The position numbers and the translations under genes are program-made. The notes under the pieces were generated by a model that worked only from the letters and a program-made list of their open reading frames with translations, searched no databases and had not been told where the DNA came from. Shown here piece by piece: positions 7,601 to 15,213 of a stretch of DNA of 35,540 nt (position 1 is its first letter; each line of letters opens with the position of its first letter). The stretch is from Curtobacterium sp. A7_M15. Its GTDB lineage: Bacteria > Actinomycetota > Actinomycetes > Actinomycetales > Microbacteriaceae. The DNA lies in assembly GCF_030705415.1 (NCBI RefSeq), contig NZ_JAUZED010000028.1, forward strand, positions 1 to 35,540, read 5' to 3'.

Positions 7601-10454
7601 CGACGCGGACGGTGCCGGTCGCACGGGCGCCGAGCGCGTCGACGACCGTGTAGGTGAACTCGTCCGTGCCGGCGGAGTAGTCCCCGGCCTCGTACGTCAG
7701 CGAGTCGCTCGACACGTCGGCCACGGAACCCTTGTCGGGATTCGACGCGACTCCGACGAGCTGCACGGAGTCGCCGTCGGGATCGATCCCGTTCAACGGG
7801 ATGGACACGCGGACGGACTGCCCGGCGACGACCCGCGCCGTCACGGTCTGCGGGACGGGTGGGTTGTTCGTCGCGGCGTCCCGTTCGCGCACCGAGATCG
7901 AGACCGTCGCGTCGGCGTACTGTCCGTCGGGCCCGGCGACCCGGTACACGGCGGTGTAGTTGCCCGGGGTCTTCGGGGCGAGGTAGCGCAGGTGGTCGCC
8001 GGAGACGAACAGCAGGCCGCCGTCGCCGGGCACGTTCTGCACGAGGTCGGGCTGGAGCGTGAGCGGCTCCCCCTCGGGCTGGGTGTCGTTGTCGAGCACG
8101 TCGATGTTCGCCACGTCGCCGACGCGGACGGTCGCGGTGTCCGGCTGCGCCACGGGCGGCTGGATGCGGTCGGGCTTCGGGATCTCGACGACCGTGATCG
8201 TGCCGGTCGCCGAGGCGAGCCCGTTGGTCTCGGTGTAGCCGAAGGAGACCGGACCGTCGAGCGGCGCAGTGAGCGTCACCCGGACGGTGTGCTGGTCGAG
8301 GATGCTCGCCTCGACGCCGGACCCGCGGCCCGGACCGTCGAGCGCGGTCACCAGCAGCACACCGCCGGCCGGGTCGATGTCGGTGGCGGTGACGTCGGTG
8401 TCCTTCGTCGACAGCGTGTTGACGAAGACGGTCTTCGGCGTCGTGATGGGCGCGGTGGAGGCGTCCGGCGGGGCGAGGATCGTGACGCGGACGATGCCGC
8501 TCGTCGTCTTCGTGCCGTCGGTCACGGTGTACTCGAGCTGGTGGTCCCCCGCTCCGGCGCCCTCGACACGGAACGTGCCGGAGTCGTAGCTCGGGGTGAC
8601 GGTGAGACCGGTCGACGACGAGACGCTCGTGAGCGTCACGGTGCCGTTGCCGCCGCGGACGTGGTCGAGCGGGTCGACGGTGAACGCCTTGCCCGCGTAC
8701 CCCTGCACGGGGAACGGGTCGGCGTAGAGCGGCACGCTCCCCTGCTTCGCCACGTGGACCGTGACCGAACCCCGGCCGTCCGCACGCCCGTCGCTCACGA
8801 CGAGCTGCACCGTGCGGTCGCCGGTCCGTGCACTCGCGTTCCGGTAGTCGAGCAGCCCGTCCGGCGTCGTCGACACGCGGTCGCCGTCGGCGGCGGTCGC
8901 CGACTTGAGGTACACCGGGTCGCCGTCCGGGTCGACCCAGTCGCCGAGCACGTTCGAGACGACGTGCCCGTTCTGCACGACGTCGGCCGAGGTGTCCCGC
9001 ACCTGCCGGGGCGGGTCGTTCTCGGAGTCGGGGCGGACGGTCACCCGGACGGTCGCCGTGTCCGACCCGCCGTTGCCGTCCGTGATCGTGTACGGGAACG
9101 AGACGGTCCCGGTGGCGCGTCCGGACAGGGTGATCTGCAGGCGCTGGCCGTCGCCGACGATGGCGACGTCGCCGACGGCGTCGTCGATCTTCCCGACCTC
9201 GCTCACGACGATCGGGTCACCGTTCGGGTCGTAGTCGTTCAGCAGGACCGGGAGGCTCGTGGTGCGTCCCGGACGAGCGCCCAGGTCGTCGTCGACCGCG
9301 ACCGGCGGCTTCTGGTCTTTCTCGACCTCGGGGTCGTCGTCGGACACCTGCTCCTGCTGCTGGTCCTCGTCCTTCTTGATGAGGTCGGACCAGTTGTCGA
9401 TGAGCTGTCCGCTGCGGTCGATCGCCCAGGATCGTCCACTCTGCGGGTCGTTGGCGACGACCGTCTCGCCGTTGTGCAGGATCTGCAGGTCGCCTGTGCC
9501 CGCGGTGCTCGCGAGGCGCTGCAGCCCGGAGCCCTTGCAGCTGTCCATCGCCTGCCCGCCGGCCCACGCCGCGTAGGTGCAGGAGCCGACGACCATCGGT
9601 CGCGCCGCACGACCCGAGACCTGCATCGCGGTGCTCGAGACGTCACCGGAGGCCGAGACTCGGACGAGCCCGGCCGTCCCGGCGACGAGCACCTCGGACG
9701 AGCCGTCGGTCGAGTGCTGCAGGGCGGGGGCGCTGCCGACGCGGTCGCCGAGGTCGACGGTGCGACCGTCCACCGACATCCGACCCGAACTGCGGTCGAG
9801 GACGGCGAGGTGGTCACCGAAGGACGCGACCTGGAAGTCGTCGGCGCGGTCCATCTTCACCGTCCACCGCTTCGCGACCGTCGGCGTGGTGCCGACGTCG
9901 ACGAGGGCAGCGGTGCCGGTCTTGGGTGAGTAGACGGCGACGTGGTCGTCCGAGGCGTCGAACACGGCGTCGGCGCCGAGCGTCAGGTCCGCCTTGGCCG
10001 AGGCGTCGAACTCGCCGAGGTCCTTCGCCGGTGTCGCCCAGAGCTCGCCGGTGTCCCCGTTCCCGATGACCGCCGTCGACCCGGCGAAGAAGACCTGCGG
10101 CGTCCCGGCCGGCAACGTGACCGGGTCGGCCACGGTGGCGTCCGCGACGTCGACCTTGGCGACGGTCCCCTTCGTCTCGTCGACGCTGTAGACCGTGGAG
10201 CCGCGCTGCAGGACGGACAGGTCGTCGCTGGCGGTCTCGACGGCCGTGTTCAGCTGCAGGACCCCGGTGTTCGCACGGCCGACCGCACCGTACTCGGCGG
10301 ACGGCACCCAGACGGTGCCGTCACCGAGGTCGACCCGCTGCGTGTGGTACCCGGTCGACGCGATGGCTGCGGTGGCGACGACCGCGCCGACGACGACCGA
10401 GGCTCCGACCGTCACCGCTGCGGACCGGTGCTTCGCGAGGAACGCCCGGATCAC
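4620..10454 (-). CDS. Giant membrane-anchored surface protein with propeller-like head, Ig-like repeats and FN3 domains
   Basis: The protein has 1,944 residues. I chose the GTG at 10454 because it overlaps the kinase stop as GTGA, like its neighbours; a GTG eight codons earlier (10478) is possible. An N-terminal signal anchor (SAAVTVGASVVVGAVVATAAIA) puts the rest outside the cell. Residues about 35-360 look like a beta-propeller built of short repeated strands. A charged Gln/Asp/Glu linker follows (about 365-385), then about eleven cadherin/Ig-like repeats with the recurring pattern VLxNDxDPxGDxL (about 385-1460). Three FN3 domains start near 1463, 1551 and 1655. There is no LPxTG sorting signal. 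Codon usage changes abruptly near position 5520, so the last ~300 residues look foreign. Likely roles are surface adhesion or cell-wall sensing; the exact function is unknown. Confidence 0.93.
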   Translation of the reverse strand: MIRAFLAKHRSAAVTVGASVVVGAVVATAAIASTGYHTQRVDLGDGTVWVPSAEYGAVGRANTGVLQLNTAVETASDDLSVLQRGSTVYSVDETKGTVAKVDVADATVADPVTLPAGTPQVFFAGSTAVIGNGDTGELWATPAKDLGEFDASAKADLTLGADAVFDASDDHVAVYSPKTGTAALVDVGTTPTVAKRWTVKMDRADDFQVASFGDHLAVLDRSSGRMSVDGRTVDLGDRVGSAPALQHSTDGSSEVLVAGTAGLVRVSASGDVSSTAMQVSGRAARPMVVGSCTYAAWAGGQAMDSCKGSGLQRLASTAGTGDLQILHNGETVVANDPQSGRSWAIDRSGQLIDNWSDLIKKDEDQQQEQVSDDDPEVEKDQKPPVAVDDDLGARPGRTTSLPVLLNDYDPNGDPIVVSEVGKIDDAVGDVAIVGDGQRLQITLSGRATGTVSFPYTITDGNGGSDTATVRVTVRPDSENDPPRQVRDTSADVVQNGHVVSNVLGDWVDPDGDPVYLKSATAADGDRVSTTPDGLLDYRNASARTGDRTVQLVVSDGRADGRGSVTVHVAKQGSVPLYADPFPVQGYAGKAFTVDPLDHVRGGNGTVTLTSVSSSTGLTVTPSYDSGTFRVEGAGAGDHQLEYTVTDGTKTTSGIVRVTILAPPDASTAPITTPKTVFVNTLSTKDTDVTATDIDPAGGVLLVTALDGPGRGSGVEASILDQHTVRVTLTAPLDGPVSFGYTETNGLASATGTITVVEIPKPDRIQPPVAQPDTATVRVGDVANIDVLDNDTQPEGEPLTLQPDLVQNVPGDGGLLFVSGDHLRYLAPKTPGNYTAVYRVAGPDGQYADATVSISVRERDAATNNPPVPQTVTARVVAGQSVRVSIPLNGIDPDGDSVQLVGVASNPDKGSVADVSSDSLTYEAGDYSAGTDEFTYTVVDALGARATGTVRVGIAPRAEQASNPVAEADHVTIRPGGSVTVRVLQNDSDPEGGQLTVTKAEPTDDAVSAKILQKQQIRVTPPKTAKNGDYAVLYTVTNENGGASTAFLTVTVDPDAQPLRPEVDDTTLDLQDILHRQSVTVDVLENVFFAEGTTADLKVGVVDGYGDNARTTNDGRIVVRLSDDSQVIPFSVARVDHPDIVSYGFIHVPGFDDALPQVNRTAGAITVKSEATVRIPLSKYVVTANGQTAEITDRGTVKATHANGQSLVVDSSTLQFTSSKLYYGNASISFEVTDGSNANGGKGRVATLVLPVKVTPRSNQPPAFTGSAVDMQPGESRTIDLSKLTDYPYPQDLPELKYSVVSKPSDGTTATISGQNLTIKVADTAKKNTTASIGIGVADDANAGRSGVVSVDVVASTRPLVQPGADKSVTKRGQTTTIDVLANDQPTNPFPGQRLRVVNIRGLGGGLPGGVTVTPSADKSRLQVSVSDRAKPVDTHLQYQVADATDDPDRYVWGDVTISVQDVPDAPGAPSRTGSYEGGQATLTWSTPQANNSPITGYRLQGTNGVSKDCGTATVCTIKGLDPKGSYQFSVVATNAVGDSAASANSAPISADFVPAPPTGISVTPSKSTPNQLDVTWNAVPAPNNGSPVDNYVVSIDGAGLSTTRSTGTATNTSFTGAQSGAQYKVTISARNGADRNGTVVQWNSASGSGSAVGVPGPPTGVQAVANDSANDSGNSSVRVLWSGADPSGGNGPSFSAYRAEGEPTCSVLRSRTPLSGNPPTDPNVAGGSATYAVVAWNGYFCSVSYATTKTYQQSSSTGRAQVELVQVAANTYDVRVSAPSGDVDHYEIDPGTTKFQRLNGSWQGVPGGNGYGQVAQIVVRACGGPDSSFCATNENSWTANAAALKTDSTITSVKHGTNLSSKAPVAGPGISVGFTATWYVSDDGSGVPIGRDSWSGEIGPTPPALASSVSVSTTVSVDGTILRADDSQVLPVAAADPPPTSDGN
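5439..5462 (-). repeat. Tandem duplication of a 12-mer inside the third FN3 domain region
   Basis: The sequence CGAATCGTTCGC occurs twice head to tail with no mismatch. On the coding strand it duplicates four codons and produces the ANDSANDS run. It lies just inside the compositionally odd 3' part of the giant gene. Confidence 0.8.
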
Positions 10455-11863
10455 CCGGCGCTCCCGATCGTGGCGCACTTCTGCGCGCTCGCGACCCCGG
10501 TCTTGCCGTCACGGTTGACCGCGACGGCGATGCACTCCTCGTCGCCCTTCTGCCCCGAGACCACGAAGCTGGTGCCGGTCTGCTGGCTCGCCGCACCGTT
10601 CGACGAGATCACGTACGTGTCCCCCGTGCGGAGTCCCGGATCGGCCCACGAGAAGGTCACCGAGGTCGGCGAGGGCTCGGCGCGGACGTCGGCGACCACG
10701 GGGATCGCGCCGGAGCCGAGGCGGCCGATGACGAGCACGGTGGCGACGGCGAGTGCAGCGACCACCACGACCGCGATCGAGGTCGCCCACACCAGCGTCG
10801 AGCGCGTGCGGCGTCGAGCGCGCGTCACGGAACCGGTCCGGTGGACGGTGCCGACGCTCTGCGCCGCCGCGCCTGCCGAGCCACCCTGCAGCGCCTTGCG
10901 CGTGCGGCGACGCCCTCCCACGCGGGTCGGCGGCTGGAGCTCGCGGATCATCGTGCGGTCCCCCTGCGGCGTGGGCGTCGCGACGGCCCACGCCTCGACC
11001 GCGACGTCCGCCGCGGTCTGCGGGATGCCGAGCTCGGCCTCGACCTGCTGGAAGCCACGGACGAGCTCCATGACGGTGGAGGGGCGCCCGGCGACCTTGC
11101 GCGACATCGCCGCCGCGAGCAGCCGCTCGAGGGACGGCGGGACGTCGGTCCGGCCGGTCGGCTTCACACCGCCCTTGTCGATGCGGCCCATGAGGTCGGC
11201 CGCGCCGTTCTTGCCGCCGCGGATCTCGAAGGGGCTCCGGCCCGCGAGCAGCGAGAAGACCGTCGCCGCCAGCGAGTAGACCTCGGACTGGATCGTGCCG
11301 CGGGACTCGTCGATGAGGACCTCGGGCGCGGACCACGGGATCGACATGCCGATCGGCTCGTCGGGGTCGGCCTCGCCGATGGTGGCCGCGATGCCGAAGT
11401 CGGACAGGACCGGGTTGCCGTACGCCGTCAGCAGGATGTTCGACGGCTTGATGTCGCGGTGCAGGACGCCTTCGCGGTGCGCGGTCTCGAGCGCGGACCC
11501 GATGCGGATGCCGATCGCGAGGACCTCGGACACGGGGATCGGCTCACGCCGGTACCGCTCGCTGAGCGACGACGAGCAGAGCTCCATCACCAGGTACGGC
11601 CGGCCGTCGGAGGCCACACTCGCCTGGAACACCGTGAGGATCGACGGGTGCGTGCTGAGGCGCGCCATGAGGTTCGCCTCTGCCTGGAACATCTGCCGGA
11701 CCCGGTCGTCCACGACCTCGTCGAGGAGGACCTTCACGGCGACCTGTCGCCGCGGCATGTCCTGCTCGTAGAGGAAGACGTCCGCGAAGCCGCCGGAACC
11801 GAGGACGTGCACGGGGCTGAAGCCCGCGATCACGGGCGGGGTGGACGGCAGGCGTCGCGCCAT
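10451..11863 (-). CDS. Transmembrane Hanks-type Ser/Thr protein kinase with FN3-like ectodomain
   Basis: This is a 470-residue kinase. The ATG at 11863 is preceded by a very strong GGAGGAGGGG ribosome site; the frame stays open further upstream but without comparable support. Kinase motifs are complete: glycine loop GSGGFADV (22-29), VAVK lysine K44, HRDIKPSN near 135, DFG near 154, and SAPEVL in place of the usual APE segment. A juxtamembrane stretch contains DRTMIR (Thr304) and PPTR. One membrane span lies at about 355-380. The short outside part (about 385-470) reads as a single FN3-like domain with two cysteines that could pair, instead of PASTA repeats. It heads the operon with the giant protein and lies next to a phosphatase and an FHA protein, as in known bacterial kinase/phosphatase/FHA circuits. 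Confidence 0.95.
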   Translation of the reverse strand: MARRLPSTPPVIAGFSPVHVLGSGGFADVFLYEQDMPRRQVAVKVLLDEVVDDRVRQMFQAEANLMARLSTHPSILTVFQASVASDGRPYLVMELCSSSLSERYRREPIPVSEVLAIGIRIGSALETAHREGVLHRDIKPSNILLTAYGNPVLSDFGIAATIGEADPDEPIGMSIPWSAPEVLIDESRGTIQSEVYSLAATVFSLLAGRSPFEIRGGKNGAADLMGRIDKGGVKPTGRTDVPPSLERLLAAAMSRKVAGRPSTVMELVRGFQQVEAELGIPQTAADVAVEAWAVATPTPQGDRTMIRELQPPTRVGGRRRTRKALQGGSAGAAAQSVGTVHRTGSVTRARRRTRSTLVWATSIAVVVVAALAVATVLVIGRLGSGAIPVVADVRAEPSPTSVTFSWADPGLRTGDTYVISSNGAASQQTGTSFVVSGQKGDEECIAVAVNRDGKTGVASAQKCATIGSAG

Positions 11864-11913
11864 CGTCCCCTCCTCCCCGGCCGAGCGGCCAGCTCTCTCG
11901 TCACGGCCATGCC

Positions 11914-11919
11914 ATTGTA
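11914..11919 (-). promoter_or_regulatory. Probable -10 element of the kinase/giant-protein operon
   Basis: On the minus strand this reads TACAAT, close to the sigma-70-type consensus and unusual in such GC-rich DNA. It lies in the 129-base gap between phosphatase and kinase and 50 bases before the kinase ATG. No convincing -35 hexamer is visible. Confidence 0.5.
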
Positions 11920-11973
11920 CGAACCGTGGGTGACCGACATTCCGCACACTGCGCACTGCCCGGAGTCATCCGT

Positions 11974-11988
11974 CCCCCAGTTCGGGGG
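11974..11988 (-). terminator. Hairpin just after the phosphatase gene
   Basis: A CCCCC/GGGGG stem with loop AGTTC starts four bases after the phosphatase stop. There is no U-tract, which is common for actinobacterial hairpins. Together with the TACAAT element downstream it suggests that the kinase operon is transcribed separately from the FHA/phosphatase pair. Confidence 0.4.
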
Positions 11989-11992
11989 CCAC

Positions 11993-12814
11993 TCAGTGCC
12001 GCGGCAGCGTGTCCTCCACGTCACCGTCGTCCGGCGCGTCGTCGACCTGCAGGACTACGACCGTGACGTTGTCGCGACCGCCCGCGACGACCGCGTCGCC
12101 CACGAGTCGCTCCGCGAGGTCCTGCGCCGCGGGCACACGCGCTGCGATCCGGGCGATGCCGGCGTCGCCGAGTTCCTTCGTGAGCCCGTCCGAGCACACG
12201 ATGTACCGGTCTCCCGCACGGAGCGGCAGGGTCCACCAGTCCGGCTCCGGCGGTTCGCCGAAGCCCACGGCCCGCGTGATCACGTTGCTGTCCGGGTGCC
12301 GTTCGGCGTCCTCGGCGCGCAGCAGGCCGGCGTCGACCATCTCCTGCACGACCGAGTGGTCGACGGTGACGCGTCGGAGCACACCGCCCTCGATGCGGTA
12401 GGTCCGGGAGTCGCCGACGTTGAAGACGAGCGCGGCCGGCTGCCCCTGGGCGGCGACGAGCGCGATGCCGGTGACGGTCGTCCCGGCGCCGATCGCGTTG
12501 CCGCCGGCTGCGCGCTCGATGTCGGCGGTGGCGAGCAGGAGCGCGCGTTGGATCGACTGCCGCGACGTGAACGCGCCCTCGGTCGCCTGCTCGAGGCGGC
12601 GCACGACCGCGTCGCTCGCGCGGTCACCCGCGAGGTGGCCGCCCATCCCGTCCGCGACGACGAAGAACGGTGCCCCGACGATGTAGCTGTCCTCGTTGTG
12701 GTCACGGCGCCGACCGACGTCGGTCGCTGCTCCCCACGAGAGCGTCAGTGTGGCACCGTCGGCACCGGGGACGTCGATGGCGTGCGCAGTCGCTGCTCGG
12801 CCGAGTTCGGTCAC
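11993..12814 (-). CDS. PP2C-family Ser/Thr protein phosphatase
   Basis: This 273-residue protein has the metal-binding motifs of the PP2C/PPM family in order: DHNEDS, VADGMGGHLAGDRAS, GTTVTGI, VGDSRTY, DHSVVQEM, CSDGLT and GGRDNVTVVV. No membrane span is seen, so it is a soluble enzyme, unlike membrane-bound PstP of mycobacteria. The start is GTG at 12814, three bases after the FHA stop, so the two genes are very likely cotranslated. The most likely job is to reverse phosphorylation by the neighbouring kinase. Its last residues, DVEDTLPRH, contain an acidic-Asp-Thr-hydrophobic-x-Arg motif (Thr269) resembling repeats in the FHA protein. Confidence 0.95.
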   Translation of the reverse strand: MTELGRAATAHAIDVPGADGATLTLSWGAATDVGRRRDHNEDSYIVGAPFFVVADGMGGHLAGDRASDAVVRRLEQATEGAFTSRQSIQRALLLATADIERAAGGNAIGAGTTVTGIALVAAQGQPAALVFNVGDSRTYRIEGGVLRRVTVDHSVVQEMVDAGLLRAEDAERHPDSNVITRAVGFGEPPEPDWWTLPLRAGDRYIVCSDGLTKELGDAGIARIAARVPAAQDLAERLVGDAVVAGGRDNVTVVVLQVDDAPDDGDVEDTLPRH

Positions 12815-12817
12815 GTT

Positions 12818-13723
12818 TCAGGATCGCTCTCTGGGGGTTCGGGGCGTGCCGGCGGGTGGTTCGGTCGGCCACGGAGGAAGGGGTGGGAGGTCCCTCGACG
12901 ACGGTGCGACCCGCAGGTGTGGCGAGAGGACCTCGATCACGTTGCCGTCACCGATCTCGACAACCGTACCCGTCAGCACGACGTTCGACGCACCCGCCGG
13001 CATCCGGAACGGGGCCGAACCGGGCGGCCGGACGACCGTCCCGTTGGTGGATCGGAGGTCGTCGACCACGGCGGCTTCGCCCTCGGCGTGCAGCATCACG
13101 TGCGACGACGACACCTGGCCCCGCGACGAGGGGACGGACACCAGCTCGGGGGCCGCTCCGCGCAGGACCCGCGGCAGGGCGGGCCGTCGGCCCACGATGA
13201 CGGGGTGGTCGAGTCGGATGACGCGGTCACCGATCCGCACGGACGGCACCCTGGTCGTCGGAGCGGGTCCGCCGGACGGGAGGCGCGGCTCGACTCCGAC
13301 GGTCGCCTCGCCCTGCGTGGTGGGGTGCGCCCTGACCCGCACCACCGTGTCGTCGTCCGCGTCACTCCCCGGGCGCGGCGCGCGACCCGGCCGCACCACC
13401 GTGTCGTCGAGCGAACCGGAGGTCGGGCGGTCGGGCCCACCGGGCAGGGGTGGCACGGGACGGATCACGGTGTCGGCCAGCGCGTCCGCAGTGGCGTCGG
13501 AAGTGACGTTCGCAGCGACGTCCGGCTGCGCGTTCGGAACCGGTCGGATGACCGTGTCGTCGACGGAGCGCGCCGCCGGGAGTCCGCCGACCCCGGGGAT
13601 CGGTGGGATCGGACGGATCACCGTGTCGCCGAGCGGGTCGTCCACCGACCCGTCCACCGGGCCGTCGGTCGAGCCCACGCGGGGTCGACGGACGACGGTG
13701 TCGTCGATGTCGTCGTCGTGCAC
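12818..13723 (-). CDS. FHA-domain phosphothreonine-binding protein with six N-terminal DTVxR motifs
   Basis: This 301-residue protein starts at GTG 13723, with GGAGGA five bases upstream. The first ~130 residues are low-complexity, Pro/Asp-rich and carry six copies of an (D/G/A)DTV(I/V)R motif, with Thr at positions 9, 34, 57, 85, 108 and 126. The FHA domain follows (about residues 155-280) with its key elements: VGRRP (phosphate-contacting Arg), SSSHVMLH and DLRSTNGTVV (conserved Asn/Gly). The C-terminus is Pro-rich. FHA domains bind phosphothreonine peptides, usually made by Hanks-type kinases. The repeats are good candidate phospho-acceptor sites, so the protein could self-associate or recruit partners after phosphorylation. 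The domain is certain; the circuit is inferred. Confidence 0.92.
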   Translation of the reverse strand: MHDDDIDDTVVRRPRVGSTDGPVDGSVDDPLGDTVIRPIPPIPGVGGLPAARSVDDTVIRPVPNAQPDVAANVTSDATADALADTVIRPVPPLPGGPDRPTSGSLDDTVVRPGRAPRPGSDADDDTVVRVRAHPTTQGEATVGVEPRLPSGGPAPTTRVPSVRIGDRVIRLDHPVIVGRRPALPRVLRGAAPELVSVPSSRGQVSSSHVMLHAEGEAAVVDDLRSTNGTVVRPPGSAPFRMPAGASNVVLTGTVVEIGDGNVIEVLSPHLRVAPSSRDLPPLPPWPTEPPAGTPRTPRERS

Positions 13724-13780
13724 CCGGCTCCTCCAAGCGTGGTCGGGTCAACCGTAGACGATCCTGTCCGCCGGACGGCA

Positions 13781-14386
13781 TCAGCGGTCCCACACCGGAC
13801 CGTTCCCCGCCCGGACCGAGCGGAGCACCAGGTCCGCCAGCGGGTCGTCCGCCCGGGTGTCGAGGGCGTGCTGCGCCCGGGTCTGCGCTCGCGCCGCGGA
13901 TCCGAGCGCCCACGAGCACCACGCCGCCACGGCCAACGCTCCGGCAGCCCCGGCTGCGGAGTCGGCCGAGGGTTCCTCCGCCCGCCAGCGCCGCCAGGCG
14001 TCCGCGCACCGGTCCCCCGCGGTCCGCAGGCGGGCGCGGTCCGGCTCCGGACCGAAACCCTGCAGTGCGGGCGGTGTCGGGTCGCAGAAGGGGTCGAAGG
14101 GTGTCACCGCCCGGGGGTCGACCGGCCCGGGCGCGGTCAGGAACCGGATCAGTGCGAGCCGGGTCGAGAGCGCTCCGCAGGCCGTGACGACCGCGATCGA
14201 CGCGGTGCGTGACGGAGACCCACCGCCGGGCGCGACGAGGGCGGCGCACGCGGCGGGGAGGGTGACGGCGGCCGCGATCTCGCGCGGGTACCGCGCTACG
14301 GCATCGGGGTGGCTTCGTGTCGTGACGGGGATCATGCACGACATCGAAACGCACGCCGCGCCTCCAGGACCCGCCCGCTCGTGCAT
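13781..14386 (-). CDS. DUF4192-like protein
   Basis: This 201-residue protein is rich in Ala and Arg. The C-terminal third (helical, with GALAVAAWCSWALGSAARAQ followed by a tetratricopeptide-like helix and DDPLADLVLRSV) resembles the end of actinobacterial DUF4192 proteins, whose function is unknown. No signal peptide is evident. The start is uncertain: the ATG at 14386 gives the longest form, but ATGs at 14344 and 14335 are possible, and a copy-like GGAGGCGCG motif lies between them. The gene sits between yaaA and the FHA gene with gaps of 57 bases on each side. The reading frame is well supported; the family name is moderate. Confidence 0.68.
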   Translation of the reverse strand: MHERAGPGGAACVSMSCMIPVTTRSHPDAVARYPREIAAAVTLPAACAALVAPGGGSPSRTASIAVVTACGALSTRLALIRFLTAPGPVDPRAVTPFDPFCDPTPPALQGFGPEPDRARLRTAGDRCADAWRRWRAEEPSADSAAGAAGALAVAAWCSWALGSAARAQTRAQHALDTRADDPLADLVLRSVRAGNGPVWDR

Positions 14387-14443
14387 CTGTGGAGAGCGAC
14401 GCGGCCCACCCGCCCTGTGGAGGACGAGCGGGGCGGACGCGGA

Positions 14444-15208
14444 TCAGACCGCTGCGGGCTCGAGACTCTCGGCCACCAGGTCCCACGCGCCGTCGCGCTC
14501 CTCGAGGACGACGCCGTTCGCGTCGGCCCACTCGACCAACTCGGCCAGCGTCGTGACCTGCGCACCCGAGCGGGCGAGGAGCGCGACCAGCCGGCCCTTG
14601 GCGGTCTTGTTCCAGTGGTTCAGCGCCTTGCGCCGGCCGGTGCCGTCGACGCTGACGACGCGCGGGACGATCGCGCCGGAGACGGGACCGAGCTGCCGGT
14701 ACCCCTCGGAACGCAGGTCGAGCACGAGGCCACCAGCGGTGTGAGCCTCGAGCACGCGTGCGGACGGCTCGGGCCAGAGTGATGCGAGCCGGACGGGAGC
14801 GAGCCGCGAGTCGTGGGACAGCCGGTAGGCCGGGACGCGGTCGCCGCCGCGGACGGGACCGAACATCGCGGACTGGACGACCACGTGCTCGAACCACCAG
14901 GCGCGGGTCGCAGCGTCGGCGTCGAGCGAAGCGAGCGGGTCGTAGAGCACACCCGTGTAGCGGTCGATCGCCGGCATCGTGCCCGACGTGTCGAGTTCGA
15001 GGTTGCGGAGGCGCTCCCCGATCGACTTCGGGCCGAGCTTCAGGGCCGTCCGGGCCGAGGACTCCTCGGAACTGACGGAACGGGCCGCGGTGATCACCGC
15101 GGCCCGTTCAGCAGCCAGTTCCGGGAACGACAGCGCACGCAGGTCGAGCGTGCGGTCGGTGTCCCCGCCCTCCCGCTTCGTCTCCGAAGGCGGGAGGAGG
15201 ACGGTCAG
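14444..15208 (-). CDS. yaaA: YaaA-family peroxide stress / DNA-binding protein, probable CTG start
   Basis: YaaA (DUF328) proteins limit intracellular iron and oxidative DNA damage under peroxide stress in E. coli and bind DNA. The reading frame encodes the conserved N-terminus VLLPPSETKREGG, then SFPELAAER, ALKLGPKS, DRYTGVLYDPL and the C-terminal SEGY and GRLV regions. No ATG, GTG or TTG is available upstream of this N-terminus; the first GTG (15097) would remove the LPPSETK motif. I therefore place the start at CTG 15208, which aligns with the Met of homologues and gives 254 residues, near the E. coli length of 258. A second CTG at 15217 overlaps the atpC stop as CTGA. Translation probably depends on reinitiation after atpC. 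Confidence 0.82.
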   Translation of the reverse strand: MTVLLPPSETKREGGDTDRTLDLRALSFPELAAERAAVITAARSVSSEESSARTALKLGPKSIGERLRNLELDTSGTMPAIDRYTGVLYDPLASLDADAATRAWWFEHVVVQSAMFGPVRGGDRVPAYRLSHDSRLAPVRLASLWPEPSARVLEAHTAGGLVLDLRSEGYRQLGPVSGAIVPRVVSVDGTGRRKALNHWNKTAKGRLVALLARSGAQVTTLAELVEWADANGVVLEERDGAWDLVAESLEPAAV

Positions 15209-15213
15209 TCCGG

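Noticed and set aside
6150-9929. A 1,259-codon open frame on the plus strand opposite the giant surface protein
   Set aside because: It is antisense to a gene with clear domain repeats. Its product is dominated by Arg, Val, Asp and Gly without domain patterns, as expected for the complement of GC-rich coding DNA.
11830-12024. A small minus-strand frame with a CxxC motif (QCAVCGMS) in the phosphatase-kinase gap
   Set aside because: It overlaps both flanking genes, has no ribosome site, and covers the probable promoter and hairpin. The motif is most likely chance.
10841-14212. A 1,123-codon plus-strand open frame across kinase, phosphatase and FHA genes
   Set aside because: It runs opposite three well-supported genes and encodes Arg/Asp/His-rich text with no recognisable motif.
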